From Lachnospiraceae bacterium (lineage in GTDB: Bacteria; Bacillota; Clostridia; Lachnospirales; Lachnospiraceae): a DNA stretch of 64,000 bases. The stretch is taken from positions 1 to 64,000 of the forward strand of contig CAJTAL010000015.1 of assembly GCA_910574285.1 (NCBI GenBank). The letters are read 5' to 3'. The notes under the pieces were generated by a model. The model was not told the origin of the DNA. It saw nothing but the letters and a program-made list of their open reading frames with translations, and made no database searches. The translations under genes were made by a program, and so were the position numbers. This document shows positions 50,730 to 58,455 of the stretch, piece by piece; positions within the stretch are counted from its first letter, which is position 1; each line of letters begins with the position of its first letter.

Positions 50730-51675
50730 ATATTTGGGAATAGATATCGGCGGTACTGCCGTCAAAATTGGAATTGTGGACGATACCGGGAACCTTTTGG
50801 TTTCCAGTGAAGCTCCGGTTGCTTTCGATCATTATGACACTCCGATCCTGCAAACGGTCTTAAAAGAATCTGAAATATTTTTAAATCAAAATAATATCAA
50901 ACCGGATGATCTTTATGGAATCGGAATATCCGCTACCGGGCAGATTGACGCCATAAACGGAATCGTCGCAGGCAGCGGCGGGAATATCCGTAACTGGGAA
51001 GGCTCAGACCTCAAGGAAGCATTTACGCAAAAATATCATTTACCGGTTACAGTCATAAACGATGCTAATTGCGTTGCTTTGGGCGAAAAATGGACAGGAA
51101 GCGCAAAAAACGCAAAAGATGTTATCGTCCTGACCATTGGTACCGGTCTTGGCGGCGGTATCATCGTCAACGATCAGATCTTACTCGGCCAGTCCGGGTT
51201 TGGCGGAGAAACCGGACATTTCTCCATTCATAAAGAGGGTGTCACATGCACCTGCGGCAACAAGGGCTGCTTTGAGCAATACGCTTCTATGACGGCTCTG
51301 GTAAACTCGGTAATCAGATATTACGAAACGGCCGAACCTGATCACATGCACGATTGTCCGGTAAACGGCAAGAGCATCTTTGACTCCGTCAAGAAAGGAG
51401 ACGAAGCAATTATCCGAATCGTAGACGCCTGGATTCATGATATTGCTGCCGGAATTGTCAGCCTGGTTCATATATTCAATCCGGAACTGATTATCATAGG
51501 CGGCGGCGTCAGTGTACAGAAAGAATTATTTATTGCTAAACTTCGTGACGAAGTAATGAAAAATATAATGCCGAACTTTAGAACCCATCTTGATCTCCGC
51601 GCCGCCATGCTTGGCAATAATGCGGGGATAATCGGCGCCGTATATTATCTGATTCAGCATTCAGTATATTATTAA
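50722..51675 (+). CDS. nanK: N-acetylmannosamine kinase (ROK family)
   Basis: A 317-residue ROK kinase with the phosphate motif GIDIGGTAVKIGIVD at the start, the ATP motif VIVLTIGTGLGGGII, the sugar-binding GHFSIHKEG, and the zinc motif CTCGNKGCFEQYAS. Position after nanE supports ManNAc as substrate. Other ROK kinases act on glucose or GlcNAc, so the call depends on context. Confidence 0.88.
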   Translation: MNKYLGIDIGGTAVKIGIVDDTGNLLVSSEAPVAFDHYDTPILQTVLKESEIFLNQNNIKPDDLYGIGISATGQIDAINGIVAGSGGNIRNWEGSDLKEAFTQKYHLPVTVINDANCVALGEKWTGSAKNAKDVIVLTIGTGLGGGIIVNDQILLGQSGFGGETGHFSIHKEGVTCTCGNKGCFEQYASMTALVNSVIRYYETAEPDHMHDCPVNGKSIFDSVKKGDEAIIRIVDAWIHDIAAGIVSLVHIFNPELIIIGGGVSVQKELFIAKLRDEVMKNIMPNFRTHLDLRAAMLGNNAGIIGAVYYLIQHSVYY

Positions 51676-51702
51676 CCCTCAGCTCATTGCTTGCGGGAAA
51701 TC

Positions 51703-51780
51703 GAGCAGGGAAGACTTTTCCCTACTCGCCGCGCGCCCCGTGCGCCGTCTTAGCGGCATACTTCTTCTGCACGGGCTGCG
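51703..51780. other. Two stacked hairpins after nanK
   Basis: GAGCAGGGAA/TTTTCCCTACTC (51703-51727) and a longer GC-rich pair CCCGTGC...GCACGGG with flanking GCGC (about 51731-51780) lie between nanK and the long terminator. No T-runs follow. They could stabilise the nan transcript end or be a small structured RNA. Confidence 0.35.
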
Positions 51781-51791
51781 CATAAAAACAG

Positions 51792-51841
51792 AATCCCTGT
51801 AACTGCCGGTACAGCAAACCGTACAGGCAGTTACAGGGATT
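51792..51841. terminator. Bidirectional terminator with 16-bp stem
   Basis: AATCCCTGTAACTGCC (51792-51807) and GGCAGTTACAGGGATT (51826-51841) are perfect inverted copies, and the loop itself can pair (GGTAC/GTAC). The minus strand continues with CTGTTTTTATG. It separates the convergent nanK and nhaC-family genes. Confidence 0.75.
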
Positions 51842-51850
51842 ACACTTTCA

Positions 51851-53470
51851 TTATAATTCTTTTTTTTCTGCCGTCATCTTCTGGATCACAACCAGCGTTC
51901 CTATCATCAGAACAATTCCGACCGGAAGACAGACAAATGCATTCTTCACAAATCCTGCAATCACATATGTAACGAATGACACTGCCGCAACCGTTATCGC
52001 ATATGGAAGCTGTGTCGTTACATGATTTACATGATTACTCTGAGCGCCCGCCGACGCCATGATCGTAGTATCAGAGATCGGTGAACAATGATCGCCGCAG
52101 ACTGCTCCTGCCATACATGCAGAGATGGAGATGATCATCATCGTCTCGTTGGTTCCGGCAAATACGGCTACTACAATCGGAATCAGGATTCCAAAGGTTC
52201 CCCATGACGTTCCTGTCGCAAATGCCAGGAAACATCCTACCAGGAAGATAATCGCCGGAAGCAGGTTCACAAGTCCGCCTGCCGCTGAATCCATAATACC
52301 TGCCACATACTCCGCAGCCCCAAGGCTGTCTGTCATCGCTTTCAGAGTCCATGCAAATGTCAGGATCAGGATCGCAGGTACCATCGCTTTGAAACCATCC
52401 GGTACACATGCCATAGATTCGCTGAACTTAAGCACTTTTCTCACAGCATAAAATGCAATCGTAATTACCAGAGCGAAGAAGCTTCCAAGCATCAGTCCCA
52501 CGGACGCGTCGCTGTTGGAAAACGCTTCTACAAAGCCTGCGCCTTCAAAGAAACCTCCTGTATAGATCATGCCGATAACACAGCTAATGATCAACACTAC
52601 GATCGGGAATACCAGATCCAAAACTGTTCCCTTGCTCTCGTCAACATCCTCTTCTGCATTGGCATACGGCCTGTCCGGCGTAGTATAAAGATCGCCGCTT
52701 AATGCATTCTTCTCATGCAGCTTCATCGGGCCGTAATCAATCTTCAGAATCACGATGGTAACCATCATAACAATCGTCAGGATTGCATAATAGTTATAAG
52801 GAATCGCACGGATAAAAATGGAGAACCCGTCCTCACCCTCTACGAATCCGGTTACCGCCGCCGCCCAGGAAGAGATCGGCGCGATGATACATACCGGCGC
52901 CGCCGTAGCATCAATCAGATAAGACAGCTTCGCGCGGGAAATATTATGCTTATCCGTTACCGGACGCATTACGCTTCCCACTGTCAGACAGTTAAAATAA
53001 TCGTCAATAAAGATCAAGACACCCAAAAGGATGGTGGCAAGCTGGGCTCCCGCACGGCTTGTAATGTGTTCGCTCGCCCATCGCCCGAACGCCGCAGAAC
53101 CTCCCGCCTTGTTCATCAGACAGACCATGATCCCAAGAACTACCAGAAATACCAGAATACCCACATTGTAGCTGTCAGACAGCACTCCTACGATACCATC
53201 CTGAAATACATGTGTAACCGTAGTCTCAAAAGTAAACCCTGAATAGAAGATTCCTCCTATCAGAATTCCAACAAATAATGAACTGTATACTTCCTTTGTG
53301 ATCAAAGCCAGCGCTATAGCTACGATCGGCGGTATCAACGACCAGAATGACGCATACATATCCGGTACATATTCCGCCGCCTCATCTGCAGCAAATACAG
53401 TCACAGAACTGCATACCAGGATACAAAGGAGCATAAGTGTACTTAAGAATACCCTCTTCTTTCCTCTCAT
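51851..53470 (-). CDS. NhaC-family transporter, probable lysine transporter under riboswitch control
   Basis: A 539-residue integral membrane protein with a signal-peptide-like start (about 1-28) and about 12 further membrane helices. Motifs such as IFIDDYFNCLTVGSVMRPVTDKHNISRAKLSYLIDATAAPVCIIAPISSWAA and ATGTSWGTFGILIPI mark the NhaC/ArsB-type superfamily. By sequence alone it would be called a Na+/H+ antiporter. The lysine riboswitch in its leader instead indicates a lysine-responsive transporter, as known for NhaC-like LysW proteins. GAGAGGGAATC precedes the ATG. Confidence 0.82.
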   Translation of the reverse strand: MRGKKRVFLSTLMLLCILVCSSVTVFAADEAAEYVPDMYASFWSLIPPIVAIALALITKEVYSSLFVGILIGGIFYSGFTFETTVTHVFQDGIVGVLSDSYNVGILVFLVVLGIMVCLMNKAGGSAAFGRWASEHITSRAGAQLATILLGVLIFIDDYFNCLTVGSVMRPVTDKHNISRAKLSYLIDATAAPVCIIAPISSWAAAVTGFVEGEDGFSIFIRAIPYNYYAILTIVMMVTIVILKIDYGPMKLHEKNALSGDLYTTPDRPYANAEEDVDESKGTVLDLVFPIVVLIISCVIGMIYTGGFFEGAGFVEAFSNSDASVGLMLGSFFALVITIAFYAVRKVLKFSESMACVPDGFKAMVPAILILTFAWTLKAMTDSLGAAEYVAGIMDSAAGGLVNLLPAIIFLVGCFLAFATGTSWGTFGILIPIVVAVFAGTNETMMIISISACMAGAVCGDHCSPISDTTIMASAGAQSNHVNHVTTQLPYAITVAAVSFVTYVIAGFVKNAFVCLPVGIVLMIGTLVVIQKMTAEKKEL

Positions 53471-53499
53471 TGTAAAGATTCCCTCTCTTTCTTATACGT

Positions 53500-53540
53500 A
53501 AAATGCCATGAACAACGCTTTTACCGGGCGCATTCATGGC
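53500..53540 (-). terminator. Terminator hairpin of the lysine-riboswitch leader
   Basis: On the minus strand GCCATGAAT pairs with TTGTTCATGGC around CGCCCGGTAAAAGCG, followed by ATTTTACG, 30 bp before the start codon. It is the natural switch element of the lysine aptamer. The same hairpin core occurs at 41833-41872. Confidence 0.6.
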
Positions 53541-53586
53541 ATAAATAACCGTCATTATCCGTTACTTTGCATAATCTTATACCTAT

Positions 53587-53760
53587 GATAGCGCTCCACT
53601 GATGTGACAGTCCGCAGCATCTTCTGACTGCGTCCCAGGAGTGTGGTCTGGGATACCCGGAAACACCTGTCCCCTGCACTCCTTCGGCGGCTTCCCCTTT
53701 CCGTCGGGACAGTCTCCCATACTATCACCCTGACATACTGATGAAATCCGCGCCTCTATC
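53587..53760 (-). ncRNA. Lysine riboswitch (L-box) aptamer
   Basis: The minus strand reads GATAGAGGCGCGG at the 5' end and GGAGCGCTATC at the 3' end, which close the P1 stem. Inside are the L-box hallmarks TTTCATCAGTA, AGGGTGATAGTATGGGAG, AAAGGGGAAGCCGCCGAAG and GGACTGTCACATCAGTGGAG. The length of about 174 nt is that of known lysine aptamers. It lies in the leader of the NhaC-family gene and is followed by a terminator hairpin, so lysine binding should shut expression off. Confidence 0.9.
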
Positions 53761-53790
53761 AAGTCTGTTTATTCACATAGTGCATTTATA

Positions 53791-55485
53791 TCACTTTTCG
53801 GCAGTCTTGTCAATCATTTTGTCGCATTTTATCATTGCCTGCTTCTGGAAAAAGGCAACACCGTAACAGAAAATCTGCTCATAGCCATATAAACCTTGCG
53901 CATATTTTCTTCCGATAATCTGATGAAGCGCTTCTCTACAATCTGCCTCCATATCCGATTCACTGCCAGACCTCTTTGCCTCTATTATAATTACCCTGCG
54001 GTTATCATCATCTTTTAGCAGAATATCCGGTCTGCCGAGTCCCTTCTCCTTATTAGATTCCACTTCGTAACCCAATCCCACGAATATACCGGTCAGAAAA
54101 GCATGATAGTAATCTTCATGATAGTCATTGTAACTTATAGTCTTCCACAAAAGCTCTGATATAACCCTGGATGCTTCTCTTTCATCTTGATTCCATAGCG
54201 CATCCATCATTGATTTCTGCATACTGTTATCTATCGTATTTTCAAAAAATGTAACAACTGTATCTTCAAAGATAGAAGCTATCTCCTGATTCGGTATCTT
54301 AAGACTTACCGTCTCTTCCTCCTCCCCGGCATCTGCTTTTGTCAGATACCCTGTCATCAGAATCACACTCCAAAGATTGTCCTCAGAGCAATGAAGCGTA
54401 TCATAGGTCAGCTTATCCGAAATAGTCTGAACAATCGTACCTCCGTTCATAAGAGTTTCGAATTTACTTTTTACCTTAAAATCTCTTCTCTTAACAAAGG
54501 TTAGAAGGATCCCATTATGGCTGGTAAATTTCCAATAATTCTTGGGCTTCGCATTTCTTCTTTTCCTTAATGCAGACACATAATTCATTACATCCCATGG
54601 ACAATATAGTGAACTATTCCCAAATATATACCCGTCATACCACTCTTTTATTACATCTGCCTTATCTGATCTGCCGGCAGCCGACAGAATCTCTGCCACT
54701 TCGCAATCCAAAAAGCCAAAATATTCTGAAAAATCTTCATCCAGGACAGAATATGAAACAAAATTATTCGTTCCGGTAAAAATACTCTCTTTTGCTATAT
54801 GCAGACACCCCGTTATAACTGCAAATTTGAGATATTCATTATCCTTTAAGGCTGTCCCCATTACACCCCTGATCACATCAAGCATGGCAGAATAAAATTC
54901 ATTCGCCGCGGTATCTTTCTCATTCGCTTTCGCAATCGGAACATCGTATTCGTCAAGAAGAAAGATTACCTGCCTTCCATACACTGCCTGCATCATACGC
55001 ATAATCGTTTTCAGCGAATTCTTCACATCAGCATAAGTCCCATTCTGTGCCTTTAATCTCAAAAAGATTTCCCGGTCGTCAGCATCAACGGCGCCATGAT
55101 CCGGCAGATCGGAATACTCCTTACAGATATCCGCTAATCTGACCTTGAGCATATCAAATGCATCATTAAAATTTTCTGCCTCAACATCCTTAAACGAAAC
55201 AAAAAGTACCGGATACTGATTCATCCACTCACTGCAAAATTCTTTATGTGCAGCAATCTTAAGTCCTTCGAAGATCTCTGCACTGTCTTTTCTTATACTG
55301 AAGAAGTTCTCCATCATACTCATCATCAGTGTCTTGCCAAATCTGCGAGGCCTGGTAAACAGTGTTACTTTATTGTCTGTATCATATACAAGCTCATATA
55401 TAATTTCAGTCTTATCCACGTAATAGTTACCCGAATTGCGCAGGTCAGCAAAATCTGACTTGCCGACACCAACCTTAAAATCCAT
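53791..55485 (-). CDS. AAA-ATPase-like protein with C-terminal PD-(D/E)XK nuclease-like domain
   Basis: A 564-residue protein of a family very common in gut Clostridia and Bacteroidetes. The AAA-ATPase-like domain begins GVGKSDFADLRNSGNYYVDKT and has the P-loop RPRRFGKT, then a Walker-B-like VIFLLDEYDVPI. The C-terminal domain has the nuclease pattern GLGYEVESNKEKGLGRPDILL...IIIEAKR, with D and E-x-K in place. ATG 55485 follows AAAGGAGATTCC. The function is unknown; mobile or defence roles have been suggested for the family. Confidence 0.85.
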   Translation of the reverse strand: MDFKVGVGKSDFADLRNSGNYYVDKTEIIYELVYDTDNKVTLFTRPRRFGKTLMMSMMENFFSIRKDSAEIFEGLKIAAHKEFCSEWMNQYPVLFVSFKDVEAENFNDAFDMLKVRLADICKEYSDLPDHGAVDADDREIFLRLKAQNGTYADVKNSLKTIMRMMQAVYGRQVIFLLDEYDVPIAKANEKDTAANEFYSAMLDVIRGVMGTALKDNEYLKFAVITGCLHIAKESIFTGTNNFVSYSVLDEDFSEYFGFLDCEVAEILSAAGRSDKADVIKEWYDGYIFGNSSLYCPWDVMNYVSALRKRRNAKPKNYWKFTSHNGILLTFVKRRDFKVKSKFETLMNGGTIVQTISDKLTYDTLHCSEDNLWSVILMTGYLTKADAGEEEETVSLKIPNQEIASIFEDTVVTFFENTIDNSMQKSMMDALWNQDEREASRVISELLWKTISYNDYHEDYYHAFLTGIFVGLGYEVESNKEKGLGRPDILLKDDDNRRVIIIEAKRSGSESDMEADCREALHQIIGRKYAQGLYGYEQIFCYGVAFFQKQAMIKCDKMIDKTAEK

Positions 55486-55548
55486 GTAGGAATCTCCTTT
55501 CACCAGTATGTTGATTTCGTTTATTCCCGCGAGCAGCAAGGTCTTTGG

Positions 55549-56322
55549 CTATTGCTCATACAAAAAACTTATATATTGATAAATTTCCGTAAAATCAATC
55601 ACGCACTCTCCGTCAAAGATCCCCACCGGAATCTTCGAATCAAACCCATAGACCGTAGGAAACTCTTCATGGGCAAAGTCGTACACAACCACTTTCTTTT
55701 TATCCGGATCTATAATCCAGTATTCCGACACTCCTGCCCTGACGTACTTTCCGAGTTTTACTGTCAGATCCTTCTTACGGGTAGCCGGAGACAATATCTC
55801 TACAATGAAATCCGGCGCCCCATAGATACATCTCCTGATAATCTTACTACGGTCACAGACTACCAGCACATCAGGCTGCAGCATCGTCTTATTGTCACAA
55901 TCAAGCTGTACGTCGATAGGAGATACGATCGGAACACAATCTCCCTTTTTCCTTCGGATATAGTCTTTCAGCGGCTGCCAGATCTCTGTCGCCAACATCT
56001 GATGTGTTGACGTCGGTGAAGACATATCATAGATCACGCCGTCAATCAATTCTACTCTGCGCTCATCCGGCAACGCATAATAGTCTTCCAGGGTGTACTC
56101 TCCCTGCCGCTTTACCTGGTATGCCGTGACAGATTCTCTGAGCATGTTCCATTCCTTTACAAACACCTTCTCAAGCGCCTGCAAGGTGTCATATCTGGGA
56201 GAATCGGTCACTCCTGCGAATATCTTCTGTACCGTCCCAAGCGGAACACCGGAAAGTTCTGATACCTTCTCATTCGTATAACCCAATTCCTTTTTCCGCT
56301 TTCTCATCTCTGATACCGTCAT
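55549..56322 (-). CDS. Uma2-family (DUF820) nuclease-like protein with N-terminal helix-turn-helix
   Basis: A 257-residue protein. The first 60 residues are an Xre-like helix-turn-helix (KKELGYTNEKVSELSGVPLGTVQKIFAGVTDSPRYDTLQALEKVF). The rest is a Uma2 domain of the PD-(D/E)XK fold: RRVELIDGVIYDMSSPTSTHQ, LQPDVLVVCD, APDFIVEILSPATRKKD and KYVRAGVSEYWIIDP. Fusion of the two is seen in many Lachnospiraceae paralogues. The function is not established. It lies 63 bp upstream of the other nuclease-like gene and may be cotranscribed with it. Confidence 0.85.
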   Translation of the reverse strand: MTVSEMRKRKKELGYTNEKVSELSGVPLGTVQKIFAGVTDSPRYDTLQALEKVFVKEWNMLRESVTAYQVKRQGEYTLEDYYALPDERRVELIDGVIYDMSSPTSTHQMLATEIWQPLKDYIRRKKGDCVPIVSPIDVQLDCDNKTMLQPDVLVVCDRSKIIRRCIYGAPDFIVEILSPATRKKDLTVKLGKYVRAGVSEYWIIDPDKKKVVVYDFAHEEFPTVYGFDSKIPVGIFDGECVIDFTEIYQYISFLYEQ

Positions 56323-56496
56323 GGAGTCCTCTCCCCCTTCTTTTAATGTTCTCCATTATTATACCATTCTTATTTCCATTTTTCAACCATATTATTTCCG
56401 CTAAAATTTACCCATCTAAAAAAGATGGCTGACAACAACCATCTTTTCTTCGTTCCATGTTATAGCGAAATGATTAGCTTGAGACTAAACAGTAGC
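56323..56496. other. Short intergenic stretch with small inverted repeat
   Basis: CCATCT-AAAAA-AGATGG lies at about 56411-56427, and a further ACCATCTTTT follows. On the plus strand no gene precedes it, so it may be a regulatory hairpin of the Uma2 gene region. I see no gene here. Confidence 0.3.
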
Positions 56497-56691
56497 TCAA
56501 TTGTCAACTGACAGAAAAGGGGCTGTATGCTTTTTCCTCATGCCTATGACATTTTCGCCCTCTAAAAGCAGGGTATCCTGCGATTCCAGAATTAGCCTGT
56601 CGCCGTCAAACCGAAATGTAATCCTCGCTCCGCTGCTTCCCTTCCTCGGGAAGCCTTGTTTTTCTTTGCAATTGCCTAAAATAATCTCAGA
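56497..56691 (-). pseudogene. Possible gene remnant, 64 codons without start
   Basis: On the minus strand a frame opens after TAA and reads SEIILGNCKEKQGFPRKG, then GARITFRFDGDRLILESQD and ends GMRKKHTAPFLSVDN before TGA. The amino-acid pattern (alternating hydrophobic strands) is protein-like, whereas the opposite strand frame looks random. No ATG stands near the start and no ribosome site is seen. I do not recognise the family. Confidence 0.35.
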
Positions 56692-56701
56692 TTATGATTA
56701 G

Positions 56702-57580
56702 TCATTCGCCTTGTGCTTCATACTCTTTAATCGGAAGAATATCCCGCATATTTCTTACCAGAGACTCCACTGTTGAAGGAAATATGATTCCGCTCTCCTT
56801 AAGCTTCTCCTGATCCATGCTGATGTCTCTGGGCAACGCTCTAAAGGAATCCTCATCCTTTTTAAGCCTCGCCTCATCCCATCCGAGCTCTCTGAACATA
56901 ACCGATACTGTCTCATATGTATTCCTGTCATTGGGCGAACCGAAATTATAGACGCCGCCCTTAATCTCCATACATCTTTCAAAATTACAGACCACCTCAT
57001 TCACATCCGTGATTCCCCGCACGTCATTTACAGGATAGCTTAAATTCTCTGCTGTCTGAAGCCGTTGCGCCAGCGTCCGGAAGAAGTCGCCGTGCTCCCC
57101 TTCCTTAAGTGTCCTGGTATCATACATCCACGACAGCCTGAGTATCACACATTCTGGATTCAGTCTTAGGCATTCCTCTTCTGCCAGCAGCTTCTCTCTT
57201 CCATAGACATTGCGCGGGACGACGTCTTCCTCTTCCTTATGAGGGCCGCGTACCTGGCTCCCGACGTATACCTGGTCAGAGCTGCAGACCAGACACTTCG
57301 CACGGATCTTCGCAGAAGCTTCGGCAACGTTCCTGCTTCCGTCAACATTAATCTTCCCCGACTGCTCCGGCTCTCTTTCACACACCCCTACATCGGATAT
57401 GGCGGCGCTGTGTACAACCATATGCGGCTTGAAATCGCGAAAGACTGCCGCGACCTTCTCTTTGTCGGTAATATCCATGTCTGTATGCGACGGAGCACAG
57501 ATCTCATATCTGTCTCTGTAATATTCGATAATCCTGCTTCCAAGGAAACCGGAAGCTCCTGTGACTAATAGTCTTTTCAT
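56702..57580 (-). CDS. NAD-dependent epimerase/dehydratase, RmlD-like sugar reductase
   Basis: A 292-residue extended short-chain dehydrogenase. The cofactor motif is TGASGFLGS (residues 7-15), followed by VVHSAAISDVGVCE and the catalytic pattern SSDQVY...YGREK. The overall size and the DITDKEKV segment match dTDP-4-dehydrorhamnose reductases (RmlD). No rhamnose genes are nearby, so the true substrate is open. It stands alone between nuclease-like genes and the candidate defence operon. Confidence 0.85.
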   Translation of the reverse strand: MKRLLVTGASGFLGSRIIEYYRDRYEICAPSHTDMDITDKEKVAAVFRDFKPHMVVHSAAISDVGVCEREPEQSGKINVDGSRNVAEASAKIRAKCLVCSSDQVYVGSQVRGPHKEEEDVVPRNVYGREKLLAEEECLRLNPECVILRLSWMYDTRTLKEGEHGDFFRTLAQRLQTAENLSYPVNDVRGITDVNEVVCNFERCMEIKGGVYNFGSPNDRNTYETVSVMFRELGWDEARLKKDEDSFRALPRDISMDQEKLKESGIIFPSTVESLVRNMRDILPIKEYEAQGE

Positions 57581-57698
57581 AACTTTACCTCACTACCAAA
57601 CGCTCCATCCGACCTTCTCCAAATTTCAACTAAATGTCTCTTTCGAACGTATTTAAAATTTCTTAAAAATCCTTATGTAGTTTTTGCTTTCTATATCT

Positions 57699-58442
57699 TT
57701 ATTCTCTGTCTAATTCTCTGTCTAATTGACGTTTTACATCTTCCCCCAGATCATCGGCACGATATCCATGGTAATCTATATCTCTTTCATTCTGAAACGC
57801 GTAATAATTGCCGTTTTTCTTTCCATATAACCGACCCTTGATCTTTACCGCTTTATTTAACAAATTCTGTGCCTCATCATCATATAAATCCATCCGGCTT
57901 CCGGTTTTTCCTTTCCCATAAGGATTTTCTCTGTCGAATTTGTGCTTTTTCGCATTCGGTATATATCTTCGGAGTCCCAATTCATTCCTGTAATAATCTA
58001 TATGCTCATCTTTAGACAGATTCCGCAGCTTGACTTCTTTCTCTGCAATACATCCTTTTATTACCGGCAATGCAAAGATTGGATTCGACAAGAGACTTAC
58101 TAAAATATTATCCATTCCCCGGGAACATATTACTGATTCTTTTCCATCTATCACACACACGCTCTCCTCAATTTCTTTGTAAGTTCCTTTATTAGTCAAA
58201 ATACCAAGCAACAGCGTTCTTTCTTCCCTGCCTTTAAATTCCTGCACCAATTGAATCAATTTATAACCAGGTCCAATCTCCATCTGCGAATCAATCAAAC
58301 CTGTTTTTATTTCATTAATATTCGTTATCTCATCCTTCTCAATTCGTTTACAGAGATCAAGGAATCTATGCATATTTTCCACTGCAGATTCTATCGTTGC
58401 AAATGGATATAGAAATGATACATCATTAATTACTGCTATCAT
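57699..58442 (-). CDS. Third gene of the DUF262/ATPase operon, unknown function
   Basis: A 247-residue protein that I do not recognise. The N-terminal 90 residues begin IAVINDVSFLYPFATIESAVENMHRFLDLCKRIEK and appear alpha/beta; the C-terminal part is basic and polar, with KFDRENPYGKGKTGSRM, GRLYGKKNGNYYAFQ and YHGYRADDL. These conserved-looking polar residues suggest an effector or nuclease-like activity. It starts 13 bp after the ATPase stop with AAGGTGGTGATGTGA before the ATG. The last codons contain a duplicated DRELDRE, from a short tandem repeat just before the stop. Confidence 0.75.
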   Translation of the reverse strand: MIAVINDVSFLYPFATIESAVENMHRFLDLCKRIEKDEITNINEIKTGLIDSQMEIGPGYKLIQLVQEFKGREERTLLLGILTNKGTYKEIEESVCVIDGKESVICSRGMDNILVSLLSNPIFALPVIKGCIAEKEVKLRNLSKDEHIDYYRNELGLRRYIPNAKKHKFDRENPYGKGKTGSRMDLYDDEAQNLLNKAVKIKGRLYGKKNGNYYAFQNERDIDYHGYRADDLGEDVKRQLDRELDRE

Positions 58443-58455
58443 TCACATCACCACC

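Noticed and set aside
52715-53242. A 175-codon plus-strand frame inside the NhaC-family gene
   Set aside because: Basic, His/Arg/Asn-rich composition typical of the antisense of a hydrophobic membrane protein.
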